Origin: Selaginella moellendorffii
Lineage: Eukaryota; Streptophyta; Lycopodiopsida; Selaginellales; Selaginellaceae
NCBI RefSeq assembly: GCF_000143415.4
Contig: NW_003314288.1
Coordinates: 871,888 to 935,887 of the forward strand
Length of the DNA stretch: 64,000 bases
Direction: 5' to 3'
Shown here in pieces: positions 45,101 through 55,002 of the stretch (position 1 is its first letter; each line of letters begins with the position of its first letter). Under the pieces are notes generated by a model. It was not told the origin of the DNA and made no database searches. It was given only the letters and a program-made list of their open reading frames with translations. Both the position numbers and the translations under genes were made by a program.

Positions 45101-46566
45101 AGCTCGCCACACTTGCAGTACATGTCTACCAGGCAAGTCGCCATGTACAGACCTAGATGTTTCTTCTCCTTGCTCAGTACTGAATGGACTTCCATCCCGA
45201 TGCGTAGAACTCTCTCCCTCTTCTCGCTGGATTCGGTAGCAAGTGTGGAGCAGGCGCTGATCACCGCGACATGAGTCCGATCGTTGGGTTGAATGGTGGT
45301 ACAAGCTCTCAGGGCAGAGTAGTACTCCAGAGCAAGTTCAGCTCGCCCGTTCGTGTTGCAGCCCTGGATGATCGCGGTGTAGGACACAACACTCCGAGTT
45401 CCCATGGAGTGGAAAATCTTGCGAGCCTCCTCAAGCTCGCGACACTTGCAGTACATGTCTACCAGGCAATTCGCCACGAACAGATCTAGCTGTTTCTTCT
45501 CCTTGCTCAGCATTGAATGGATCTCCATCCCAATGCGTAGAGCTCTCTCCCTCTTCTCGCTGGATTCGGTAGCAAGTGTGGAGCAGGCGCTGATCACCGC
45601 GACATGTGTCCAATCGTCGGGTTGAATGGTGTTATCAGCTCTCAGGGCAGAGTAGTACTCCAGAGCAAGTTCAGCTTGCCCATTCGAGCCGCAGCCCTGG
45701 ATGATCGCGTTGTAGGACACAACACTCCGAGTTCCCATGGAGTGGAAAATCTTGCGAGCCTCCTCAAGTTCGCCACACTTGCAGTACATGTCTACCAGGC
45801 AATTCGCCACGAACAGATCTACCTGTTTCTTCTCCTTGCTCAGCATTGAATGGACTTCCATCCCGATGCGTAGAGCTCTCTCCCTCTTCTCGCTGGATTC
45901 GGTAGCAAGTGTGGAGCAGGCGCTGATCACCGCGACATGTGTCCGACCGTTGGGTTGAATGGTGGTACAAGCTCTCAGGGCAGAGTAGTACTCCAGAGCA
46001 AGTTCAGCTTGCCCGTTCGAGCCGCAGCCCTGGATGATCGCGTTGTAGGACACAACACTCCGGGTTCCCATGGAGTCGAAAATCTTGCGAGCCTCCTCAA
46101 GCTCGCCACACTTGCAGTACATATCGATCAATCCCGTCAACAAGTAGATGTTGCTTTTGTGCTCATCACTCTTGAGCACAGCTTCATGGGCTTGTTTTCC
46201 CAAAGAAAGGGATCTGCTCTCAGCTGAGTCTCTCACGCGGTGTATCAGCCTCCCTAAACTCACCGGTTCATCACCAGCTACAGGTGGGGTATGTGGAGAT
46301 TTGTAGCGGGCCGTGGTGGCCTTACCTACAGATGGGTCAGCGAGCGACTCGAGTTTTGCAGAGACTGTTTTCCTGTTGGCGATCCACAGGCTCTCTCCGG
46401 TAGAAACATGTTTGAAATCCGGGTAGGACTCTGAGAAGAACTTGTTTTTCTTCTTGAACCTATTGTCCCACCAGAAAGTGGGATCCCTGAACTCCATGAG
46501 ATTGTTGAGAAATGACACACACACCACACAAACCCTAGCGCTGCACGCATACCCTAGAAATCCCAT
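42148..46566 (-). CDS. DYW-type PPR protein with amplified PLS triplets
   Basis: An uninterrupted 1,472-codon ORF. DYW PPR proteins bind organellar transcripts through PPR motifs and deaminate a target C to U. An N-terminal region of about 138 residues is followed by nine near-identical 111-residue S-P-L triplets (residues about 139-1,130). Each contains LVDMYCKCGELEEARKIF (S), SVVSYTAIIQGCNTNGRAE (P) and a longer L motif with VISACSTLATESSEKRE. Ordinary PPR and E/E+ motifs follow, then the PG box (about residue 1,336) and DYW domain. Zinc and catalytic residues are present: HSE at 1,404-1,406, CDDCH at 1,432-1,436 and HVF...CSC at 1,459-1,468. The terminus is KYF instead of DYW. Organelle targeting is expected from the family but no clear signal is seen. 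The true start may differ, because the paralogue at 48.67 kb is in another frame at its N-terminus. Confidence 0.85.
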   Translation of the reverse strand: MGFLGYACSARVCVVCVSFLNNLMEFRDPTFWWDNRFKKKNKFFSESYPDFKHVSTGESLWIANRKTVSAKLESLADPSVGKATTARYKSPHTPPVAGDEPVSLGRLIHRVRDSAESRSLSLGKQAHEAVLKSDEHKSNIYLLTGLIDMYCKCGELEEARKIFDSMGTRSVVSYNAIIQGCGSNGQAELALEYYSALRACTTIQPNGRTHVAVISACSTLATESSEKRERALRIGMEVHSMLSKEKKQVDLFVANCLVDMYCKCGELEEARKIFHSMGTRSVVSYNAIIQGCGSNGQAELALEYYSALRADNTIQPDDWTHVAVISACSTLATESSEKRERALRIGMEIHSMLSKEKKQLDLFVANCLVDMYCKCRELEEARKIFHSMGTRSVVSYTAIIQGCNTNGRAELALEYYSALRACTTIQPNDRTHVAVISACSTLATESSEKRERVLRIGMEVHSVLSKEKKHLGLYMATCLVDMYCKCGELEEARKIFHSMGTRSVVSYTAIIQGCNTNGRAELALEYYSALRADNTIQPDDRTHVVVISACSTLATESSEKRERALRIGMEVHSMLSKEKKQLDLFVANCLVDMYCKCGELEEARKIFHSMGTRSVVSYTVIIQGCNTNGRAELALEYYSALRADNTIQPDDRTHVVVISACSTLATESSEKRERALRIGMEIHSMLSKEKKQLDLFVANCLVDMYCKCRELEEARKIFHSMGTRSVVSYTAIIQGCNTNGRAELALEYYSALRACTTIQPNDRTHVAVISACSTLATESSEKRERVLRIGMEVHSVLSKEKKHLGLYMATCLVDMYCKCGELEEARKIFHSMGTRSVVSYTAIIQGCNTNGRAELALEYYSALRADNTIQPDDRTHVVVISACSTLATESSEKRERALRIGMEVHSMLSKEKKQLDLFVANCLVDMYCKCGELEEARKIFHSMGTRSVVSYTVIIQGCNTNGRAELALEYYSALRADNTIQPDDRTHVVVISACSTLATESSEKRERALRIGMEIHSMLSKEKKQLDLFVANCLVDMYCKCGELEKARKIFHAMGSRSVVSYTAIIQGCNTNGRAELALEYYSALRADNTIQANACTYTCVLVACGSVMAIKLGREIHQLAKHKGLLKNDPVLGSSLVSFYGKCGDVDSAQEAFDECRARDDTGLWNSLIQAYTLQGRSIEALERFYSMTQEEGCKADDVSFVLVLNACSHGGLVGKGRQLLDEMPKQFGVKPRLEHYVCLIDMLGRANLLDEAVRVLRAMPFEPDAVVWTSLLGACRKWKNYTIGILAFERLVEMDPKSGTPYALMANIFGNLGMLSERAAVVEKMRGESSFREPGRSWWTDVSSGKVHSFSVGDRSHSQSDEIAAKLKQLLLRMKEEGYASDVINVLKYIPEEEKEDHLCGHSEKLALGCALVNSHQKETIRIVKNLRVCDDCHAATALISKLEKRLIICKDASRVHVFQDGRCSCDKYF
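43270..46150 (-). repeat. 333-bp tandem array with 999-bp higher-order repeat
   Basis: Nine in-frame 333-bp units encode PLS triplets. Three successive variant units (marked by CKCRELEE, LGLYMATC and TVIIQ) are repeated as a block: 43,443-44,596 appears identical to 44,442-45,595 at a 999-bp offset. The flanking units differ at scattered positions. Confidence 0.92.
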
Positions 46567-46918
46567 TAAACTGTGGTCCTGTTTTCTGTTTTTTCTTTTT
46601 CCAATTCTTTTCCTTTTTAAACTTTACAATGTCACAGCTTAACTGCAGCATTATTGTTAAAAAAAAATCTCTTTGATATATATAGAAAGTGAGCCAGCAG
46701 CAATCAGTTGCTCAAGAGCTGAAGAATCAGTACATGCATAATTTTCAGACAATCTTCTAACTGGCTGAACATCAGGTTTTTATGATTATTATTATTATTA
46801 CTAACAACACGCACGAACTTCCTAGAAATCCCGATTTATTATTCTCTGCATTCATTTTTTATATGATCTGTTACTGCATGCACTTAACTGTAGGTAGTCT
46901 TCAGTTCTTCAATAGGCT
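46567..46918. other. 5' flank of PPR gene 1
   Basis: 46,567-46,630 is still inverted-repeat arm (matching 48,565-48,640). 46,631-46,918 is AT-rich, non-coding and unique. It would contain the PPR gene 1 promoter, but I see no specific element. Confidence 0.4.
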
Positions 46919-48564
46919 AAAAGATATCAATACACTCAATATGCAAAAATAAACCACACTCTACACAAATTGAATAAAAAATGCTCTTCATAGGGCCAGA
47001 AGCCCCAGGGCACCATTTTCATGCAGAACAGCTTCGCAAATGACTCTTGCCCGGGGCCCATGCACAGGAGTCCTCGGGCAGTGGTAAAACCTCACAAGGC
47101 CTCACGTACTTATATTCACCCTGGGCTTCTGGCTGCTCCGCAACATACCTTACCACACCAAACTCTTCACACATGAAGCCACACACGGAGGAAAAAACCA
47201 CACGAGGCCTCATGTGCTTACATTCAGTCCTTATATCTGTTCTTGGCCTTGCTCGGTTCATCTCCTTTGTTGTCCACCTGCGCTTCTTTACTTCATGTTT
47301 TTGCTTACATGCTTCGATTGACATCTTCAGATTTTCAAGCGAACGATTGTGGCATACCGTGGCTACGTTTTTCGGCAGAGCTTGGAGGTGCTGAAAGCGG
47401 CATTAAGTTCATGGAGGATTGATCTTGATTTGGATTGTATGGATCTCTATAAATTTTGAAACTTAAGTTTATTTTTCTCCTTTTTCTTCTGTGTTGCCAA
47501 AATAACTGGTGTCAAACTTGCTTTTGCAGACTATCTCTACTACTTCTGGATGCGATCAAGGCCTGCTGCTCATTGCTTCAAAGGAGGAGATGATAATTGA
47601 TCCCCAAAGAGCGAGCTCGATGGTTTTGTTGCTTTCATCAAGTTATCATTCTGTGCGATCTGAAACACCACATCGTCCACTGTACTTTCACAGGTTTCGA
47701 GACAGGTACCCGGGAAAGCTGTATTCCATTGTTGTTCCTCAGGACCTGGAGTTGTTTTGCCGCCTCAAGTGTGAGCTGATCAAGATGAGGGAGAAGCTTG
47801 CAATGGTGGAGGCTTGGGCTCGAGCAAGGTTGCAGATGCAGTATGAGGATGATTTCTTCTACAACTAGCTTTGTGGATCTTTCCACATTGAGATCGTCGA
47901 ACGGAGAGTGTTGTAGCATAAGTTATCTCCTGGAGAAATGGTCCTGGCTCAAGGAGCAGTTTGCACGCATCCGCACGTCAAGATTGTTGGAGAGCTCAAC
48001 TGGAAGATGGAAAAAGGCCAAGGTGACTCATGGGGTTTCAAAACCTGCACTCGGCTTGGTAAGGTTTGGTGAGTTGAATAAGTATGATGAGTTTGAAGAG
48101 ACAATCGCACAAAAAAAGGACGGGGGGGGGGGGACGTCTAGACGTGAAGCGTGCTAGCTCTCCTGAATGGCTTCAAAGAGGTGAGGTCTGAATCTTGGCT
48201 TGTGCTCCTTGTAAGAGCTAACTAGCTAGCAAAAACAGAGGAGACGGTGAAGAGGATGCCTCTTGAACTCCAAGAGAACAACAGACCTTTTTTTTTAAGG
48301 AGGGGAGAAGCTGCTAGCAGCTCAGAAGTAGGAGCAGTGGAGCAAGAGGAGGGCTGATGTCATCCCTGTGCGCCAAAACTGCTGGGTGGTTCGGGGCTTG
48401 GTTAAAGTAGGCAACCGGGTGGAGGCAGGGGGTTGGGAGCAATCCAGAGGCTTGAGGTATGACTTGTCTTTTCTACCTGGTGGAACTCCATCCGAGCATT
48501 CCTACTTCCCTCTTTTAAGCCGTTTTTACTATTAGCTCGTGTTAACTCTTAACTCACATTTATA
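46919..48564 (-). repeat. Dispersed repeat R, copy 2
   Basis: Inverted copy of 12,540-14,205, filling the centre of the PPR inverted duplication. Conserved frames include YPGKLYSIVVPQDLELFCRL and MREKLAMVEAWARARLQMQY (47,700-47,850, plus strand), which is helix-rich and unrecognised. A G(13) run beside the ACGTCTAGACGT palindrome lies near 48,121-48,145. No mobile-element proteins are seen. Confidence 0.75.
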
Positions 48565-49084
48565 CATTGTGAAGTTTAAAAAGGAAAAGAATTAGAAAAA
48601 GAAAAAACAGAAAACACGAGCTTTTTACTACTACAGTTAAGTGCAGAATAACAAATCGGGATTTCTAGGGTATGCGTGCGGCGTTTGTGTGGTGTGTCTG
48701 TCATTTCTCAACAATCTCATGCAGTGGAAAACGTTTTTCAGGGATCCCACTTTCTGGGGACAACAGGTTCAAGAAGAAAAACAAGTTCTTCTCAGAGTCC
48801 TACCCGGATTTCAAACATGTTTCTACCGGAGAGAGCCTGTGGATCGCCAACAGGAAAACACCAACCTGGGTCTCTGCAAAACTCGAGTCGCTCGCTGACC
48901 CAGCTGTAGGTAAGGCCACCACGGCCCGCTACAAATCTCCACATACCCCACCTGTAGCTGGTGATGAACCGGTGAGTTTAGGGAGGCTGATACACCGCGT
49001 GAGAGACTCAGCTGAGAGCAGATCCCTTTCTTTGGGAAAACAAGCCCATGAAGCTGTGCTCAAGAGTGATGAGCACAAAAGCAA

Positions 49085-50980
49085 CATCTACTTGTTGACG
49101 GGATTGATCGATATGTACTGCAAGTGTGGCGAGCTTGAGGAGGCTCGCAAGATTTTCGACTCCATGGGAACCCGGAGTGTTGTGTCCTACAACGCGATCA
49201 TCCAGGGCTGCGGCTCGAACGGGCAAGCTGAACTTGCTCTGGAGTACTACTCTGCCCTGAGAGCTTGTACCACCATTCAACCCAACGATTGGACATATGT
49301 CGCGGTGATCAGCGCCTGCTCCAGACTTGCTACCGAATCCAGCGAGAAGAGGGAGAAAGCTCTACGCATCGGGATGGAGATCCATTCAATGCTGAGCAAG
49401 GAGAAGAAACAGGTAGATCTGTTCGTGGCGACTTGCCTGGTAGACATGTACTGCAAGTGTGGCGAGCTTGAGGAGGCTTGCAAGATTTTCCACTCCATGG
49501 GAACTCGGAGTGTTGTGTCCTACAACGCGATCATCCAGGGCTGCGGCTCGAACGGGCAAGCTGAACTTGCTCTGGAGTACTACTCTGCCCTGAGAGCTTG
49601 TACCACCATTCAACCCAACGATCGGACTCATCTCGCGGTGATCAGCGCCTGCTCCACACTTGCTACCGAATCCAGCGAGAAGAGGGAGAGAGCTCTACGC
49701 ATCGGGATGGGGATCCATTCAATGCTGAGCAAGGAGAAGAAACAGCTAGATCTGTTCGTGGCGACTTGCCTGGTAGACATGTACTGCAAGTGTGGCGAGC
49801 TTGAGGAGGCTCGCAAGATTTTCCACTCCATGGGAACTCGGAGTGTTGTGTCCTACAACGCGATCATCCAGGGCTGCGGCTCGAACGGGCAAGCTGAACT
49901 TGCTCTGGAGTACTACTCTGCCCTGAGAGCTTGTACCACCATTCAACCCAACGATCGGACTCATCTCGCGGTGATCAGCGCCTGCTCCACACTTGCTACC
50001 GAATCCAGCGAGAAGAGGGAGAGAGCTCTACGCATCGGGATGGGGATCCATTCAATGCTGAGCAAGGAGAAGAAACAGGTAGATCTGTTCGTGGCGACTT
50101 GCCTGGTAGACATGTACTGCAAGTGTGGCGAGCTTGAGGAGGCTCGCAAGATTTTCGACTCCATGGGAACTCGGAGTGTTGTGTCCTACAACGCGATCAT
50201 CCAGGGCTGCGGCTCGAACGGGCAAGCTGAACTTGCTCTGGAGTACTACTCTGCCCTGAGAGCTGATAACACTATTCAACCCGACAATCGGACACATGTC
50301 GCGGTGATCAGCGCCTGCTCCACACTTGCTACCGAATCCAGCGAGAAGAGGGAGAGAGCTCTACGCATCGGGATGGAAGTCCATTCAGTACTGAGCAAGG
50401 AGAAGAAACATCTAGGTCTGTACATGGCGACTTGCCTGGTAGACATGTACGGCAAGTGTGGCGAGCTTGAGGAGGCTCGCAAGATTTTCCACTCCATGGG
50501 AACTTGGAGTGTTGTGTCCTACACCGCGATCATCCAGGGCTGCCACACGAACGGGCGAGCTGAACTTGCTCTGGAGTACTACTCTGCCCTGAGAGCTTGT
50601 ACCACCATTCAACCCAACGATCGGACTCATGTCGCGGTGATCAGCGCCTGCTCCAGAGTTTCTACCGAATCCAGCGAGAAGAGGGAGAGAGCTCTACGCA
50701 TCGGGATGGACATCCATTCAATGCTGAGCAAGGAGAAGAAACATCTAGGTCTGTACATGGCGACTTGCCTGGTAGACATGTACTGCAAGTGTGGCGAGCT
50801 TGAGGAGGCTCGCAAGATTTTCCACTCCATGGGAACTCGGAGTGTTGTGTCCTACACCGCGATCATCCAGGGCTGCAACACGAACGGGCGAGCTGAACTT
50901 GCTCTGGGGTACTACTCTGCCCTGAGAGCTGATAACACCATTCAAGCTAATGCTTGCACCTACACCGGCGTCCTTGTTGC
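49085..50980 (+). repeat. 333-bp tandem array in PPR paralogue
   Basis: Six in-frame units of 333 bp. Units beginning near 49,598 and 49,931 are nearly identical, while others carry variants also found in gene 1 (for example LGLYMATC). This suggests exchange between the two arrays. Confidence 0.9.
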
Positions 50981-51705
50981 TTGCGGGAGTGTGATGGCGA
51001 TCAAGCTCGGGAGGGAGATTCACCAGCTGGCGAAGCATAAAGGGCTGCTGAAAAACAATCCAGTTCTGGGCTCCAGCCTGGTGAGCTTCTATGGCAAATG
51101 CGGCGATGTTGATTCTGCTCAGGAAGCGTTTGACGAGTGCCGATCTCGGGACAACACGGGTCTCTGGAACTCTCTCATACAGGCTTACACTCTCCAGGGC
51201 CGATCAATCGAGGCCTTGGAGCGTTTCTATTCCATGACTCAGGAGGAGGGCTGTAAAGCTGACGATGTGAGTTTTGTCTCGGTGTTGAACGCTTGCAGCC
51301 ATGGTGGTCTGGTGGGGAAAGGAAGGCAGCTTCTGGATGAAATGCCCAAGCAGTATGGAGTCAAGCCACGTCTGGAGCATTATGTGTGCCCGATCGATAT
51401 GCTCGGGCGAGCTAACCTCCTCGACGAAGCTGTGAGAGTTCTCAGAGCCATGCCTTTTGAACCGGATGCAGTGGTTTGGACGTCCCTGCTCGGAGCCTGC
51501 CGGAAGTGGAAGAATTACACGATCGGCAAACTCGCGTTTGAGCGTCTTGTGGAGATGGATCCCAAGAGCGGCACGCCCTATGCATTGATGGCCAATATAT
51601 TTGGAAACCTGGGGATGCTCAGTGAAATGGCCGCTGTTGTGGAGAGAATGAGGGTGAAGACAGCTTCAGGGAGCCCGGGAGAAGCTGGTGGACGGATGTT
51701 AGCTC

Positions 51706-51861
51706 TCTTTCTCTTCCTCGGGTATGTCTTTTAGAACGTTGATCACATAGCTCACGTAGCCCTCCTCTTTCATTCTCAGCAACAATTGCTTGAGCTTGGC
51801 CGCAATCTCGTCGCTCTGTGAGTGACTCCTATCCCCGACAGAAAAAGAATGCACTTTTCCT
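51706..51861. other. Precise 156-bp inversion in the E/DYW region
   Basis: Gene 1 has GTTAGCTC then AGGAAAAGTGCATTC ... GAAGAGAAAGA then GGATCACC. Here the inner segment appears reverse-complemented, with both outer flanks preserved and no bases visibly gained or lost. The minus strand of this segment still encodes KVHSFSVGDRSHSQSDEIAA. Confidence 0.93.
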
Positions 51862-52087
51862 GGATCACCTGTGCGGCCACAGTGAGAAGCTTGCGCTGGG
51901 GTGTGCTCTGGTGAACTCACACCAGAAGGAGACCATCAGAATTGTGAAAAATTTCCGAGTTTGTGACGATTGCCATGCGGCCACTGCTCTCATCTCTAAG
52001 CTGGAAAAAAGGCTAATCATCTACAAAGATGCCAGTCGGGTTCATGTGTTCCAGGATGGCAGATGTTCCTGTGACAACTACTTTTGA

Positions 52088-53324
52088 AAACATGTCAGTG
52101 CTCTTTCTTGCAGTTATCCCTGGTTTTAAACCCTCCGTGAGTCAAGCAGAAACATGGGCCGCTGAGTGAGCATGCCTCGTCAAAGTACCGCCGCCAACCT
52201 GAACTTCACGGAGAAAAAAGTAACATTTAAAAGTTAAAACTATGCAAAAGGAGGATGACAAGAATCGGGGAATACTGACTAAACTTGCCAACAGGTGCCC
52301 CAAAACGGAGCGCCCAGATTCAGATAATAAGCTTTAGTATGAAGACTTGCTGATAGGAAGTACTGCCTCATGTTCCGGGAGCAAGGTGATGGTGGCTTGT
52401 GGCATGACCAACTTTGGGTTTGTGCTCCTAGAGCACGTTGAAGACGTGTGGAAGCTGGTGACAATGGCATTTGTTTCTTGCGACATACTCACCAGTTCCC
52501 TCTGGTGCCCAACCTCAAGGCTCTCTTGTGGATGGAGCTAGCCCTACACAGTGTGTGTGTGTGTGTATCAACCAGCAGATGCACAAATTGTTGAGAATTA
52601 GCAACAAGTGTGTATTATAGGCTTAGTACGTAGTGTACTAGTGTACATGTACATGTGTTTCAGCTAAATATAATGGGCCAAATACACTGAAAAAGTGTGT
52701 ATAAGAAGAGTAGAAACAAATTAAGAAATGTAAATTAAGAAGTGCAAAAGAAATGAAAATAAAAATTGTCCATCCTCATCAGTTTGCTGAAATTAAGTTG
52801 GATTCAATTCTTCCAGCTCCAAATATTGTGATTGAGTTGTAAGTTAATTAATAGTAGAAAATAAGAAAAAAAACAAACATTGGAAAAATAGTGTTTGATA
52901 ATATCTTCTTTGCTTTTAGTTTTTTATTTTCGAAAGAAAATTACTGGGGAAGTGCTGGTAAAGATATCTTTGCCGTTCGTTGGTGGTTAATTAAATGAGC
53001 ATGTTTAGAGATGTTTATAAGAGTTTAGCTCTGGACGAAAATTAAAGTTCAAAATTTACGTTTTCCCTATTTGCACAATAACTTAAGCTAAAGTAATGTA
53101 CTTACCCTTATTTTTTATGGGAAAATTATTAGTATTTTGGATTCGCACGAAAAAAAAGGCGAATTTAGAGGATTCTAAAGTAAAAACCCCGACCAAATCT
53201 AAAGTGTTGGGTCATTTTAAGTTGTTAAAAATTATTCCGGAAATATTCGAGAAGATTCTTAGGTTAGGCTTTGGCGTGCCTGCGAAGAAGATCTGATCTC
53301 GCGGCACGGCCCGAGAATTAAAAC
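52088..53324. repeat. Right arm downstream of PPR paralogue
   Basis: Inverted counterpart of 40,930-42,147, with small indels. It includes the conserved block (52,350-52,500, GMTNFGFVLLEHVEDVWKLV), the short (GT)n tract and one extra TTCGCAC-containing segment at 53,140-53,165. No gene is established. Confidence 0.65.
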
Positions 53325-53640
53325 ATGGAGAGGCCTGAGGAGGTGGAGGAAGCAGGTAATCCGATTTTAGGGTTGGAAGAGGAGGAAGTCGCCATAGGGA
53401 AATGGGGATCTGGGCCTGTTCGTGCTCTATCTTCACCAACAGGAGGAGGAAGAGGTGCCCATGGACGGAGAGGTGGCCATGGAGTGGGAGGAGGGCGCGG
53501 GGTGGCCGGGGTTGGCCGCGGATCTCTGAATCTGGCCCCGGGAGGATTAGGCCATGGTTCTGAGGCGGCTCGAGGAGGGGTTGCCCCGGGAGGAGGAGGC
53601 CATGGTTCTACTCTAGGAGCAGGACCTCTTCGTCAGAAGT
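53325..53640 (+). pseudogene. Gly-rich protein ORF (right arm), fused into RRP5 sequence
   Basis: MERPEEVEEAGNPILG, then SPTGGGRGAHGRRGGHGVGG and a Gly-rich stretch, run in one frame to about 53,617. There the sequence jumps to RRP5 exon sequence (out of frame, stop at 53,672). The left arm shows the Gly-rich ORF continuing normally at the corresponding point, so the right copy was truncated by a deletion. Confidence 0.5.
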
Positions 53641-54610
53641 TTAAGCATCGAGCCATTGTCTGGGCACATTGAAATGTCTTTGGCGGCAACAACATCACAA
53701 GATTCAAATGGCTGGAAGAAGTTTGGTGCTGGAGAGATCGTTAGTGGCTGCATACACAACATTGAAGCATTTGGGATCTTCATCAGCCTTGCCAAGAGCA
53801 ATGTGGTAAGCTCTCTCTCTATCTTGGTTTCAAGTTCTTAGTCTGTGCTCCAAGGTTGCTTGTGTCATGTCTCTGAAGTGTCTTACGATTTTATTCAAGA
53901 CTTGTCAACACTTTGCAAAGTCGGCCAATGGGTTCAAGTAAAGATTCTAAAGGTGAGAACGAAAGCTTGAGTAAAACCACAGGGTTATGATTTCCCTCTA
54001 CAGGTTGATGCGGAAACCAAACGTATATCTCTTGGAATGAAAGCGTCATATCTGACCCCTGAGGATGGCATCGAGCCGATGGAGGAAGAAGCTATAAATA
54101 AAGAGCCTTCGAACACAAATGTGCTCATGGATAATGATGAGAGGGAGGAGGAGGACTACTTGGATCTGGCATCAAAACGATTCCCACAGCTATGCATGTT
54201 GATCCACTCTCAACAAAGACGTTGAGGATACAGTGCCAATTGACTTGAAAGAGCAGAGTTACTTCTTGTTTATATTTAGTCTTCTCATGTCCTGCTTCTC
54301 GACAGGGAGGCTGCAGCAAAAGAGCAGTTATTACAGAAGGACCAGCCTCCAGAGACCAAGGACGACTTTGAAAGGCTTGTAGCAGCGTCACCAAATAGTA
54401 GCTCCATGTGAATCAAATGCATGGCTTATTGGTTGTGTCTTGCGGACCTGGACAAGGTGCGAGCAGTGGCTGAAAGGTAACACTCTACTCACATTTGATT
54501 CTATTTTTCTTTAGGTGTTACAATCCAAGCTCTTTTTTATAGGGCATTGGAGAAGATAATTTATTGAGAAGAAATGGAAAAGATGAACAAATGTATGGCT
54601 TGCACTCACA
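53622..54610 (+). pseudogene. RRP5: RRP5-like fragment (right arm)
   Basis: Counterpart of the left-arm copy from its fourth S1 piece onward: PLSGHIEMSLAATTSQDS, KKFGAGEIVSGCIHNIEAF, the acidic linker, DDFERLVAASPNSS and YWLCLADLDKVRAVAER. A 65-nt intron (54,477-54,541, GTAACA...TTTATAG) splices AER to ALEKI. The TGA at 54,409-54,411 is at the same codon as in the left arm. A TGA at 54,565-54,567 is private to this copy. Confidence 0.82.
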
Positions 54611-54990
54611 ATGTAATGTTTTTGATTTTCCTACAACCTAGAGAAGCATTTGAAGAGCAAATGGCAATTACTTTAGGTGGATATAATGACCATGGAAACT
54701 ACTATAGTAAGCATGCTTGTGTTTGGGGATAGAGATCAAGGGTATGGTAGAAGACCTCAATGTTTTGAGTGTTAATTTGGGGATATATTACAGGCGCTAG
54801 CTTTGACCACATGGTCAACATTGGTCAAAGGGAGGCTCAAGGGTTTATGAAAGCATGTTAGAGTAAGGAACTTAAGAGTGACAGTGTAGAGGAGCTTTAG
54901 AGGTAGCTTGGGGGTGGTTGAGTTCAAGAGGAGGTGTAGTTTAGTCTAGGCAAATTAAATTGTTGAATTTTTGTGCCGGGGTCATAACAT
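54611..54990 (+). other. RRP5-gypsy junction, probably includes LTR
   Basis: The sequence is shared with the left arm (34,312-34,650) and ends GTCATAACAT just before a primer binding site, so its 3' part should be an LTR of gypsy family 2. The LTR start could not be fixed. A frame reading EAFEEQMAITLGGY is present in both arms and is unrecognised. Confidence 0.45.
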
Positions 54991-55002
54991 TGGTATCAGA
55001 GG
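54991..55002 (+). other. Primer binding site of gypsy family 2 (right)
   Basis: TGGTATCAGAGG, matching 11 of 12 bases of the initiator tRNA-Met complement, lies 1 nt after the LTR-like terminus ATAACA. Confidence 0.8.

Larger units (their letters stand above)
48672..52087 (+). pseudogene. DYW-type PPR paralogue, broken by a 156-bp inversion
   Basis: The ORF from 48,672 to 51,734 (1,020 codons) parallels PPR gene 1 but has six 333-bp PLS triplets. After the E/E+ region it runs to GGRMLALFLFLGYVF and stops. The 156 bp at 51,706-51,861 are the exact reverse complement of the expected sequence. Beyond them the normal DYW frame resumes (DHLCGHSEKLA, VCDDCHAATALISKLEK, HVFQDGRCSC) and ends NYF at 52,087. 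Upstream, a different frame (48,641 onward) matches the N-terminus of gene 1 better, so there is also a small frame change near 48,750. Without its deaminase domain the product could at most bind RNA. Confidence 0.88.

Noticed and set aside
43270-46150. CRISPR-like regular repeats
   Set aside because: The units are 333 bp, contiguous without spacers and in frame with PPR motifs.
43406-46227. Series of 60-96-codon ORFs on the plus strand (and matching minus-strand ones at 49.0-51.0 kb)
   Set aside because: They recur every 333 bp only because the PPR array recurs. They are antisense or out-of-frame shadows.
54516-54989. TGTTAC...ATAACA taken as a 474-bp LTR
   Set aside because: 54,477-54,541 is a normal RRP5 intron and coding sequence resumes at 54,542, so the LTR cannot start at 54,516.
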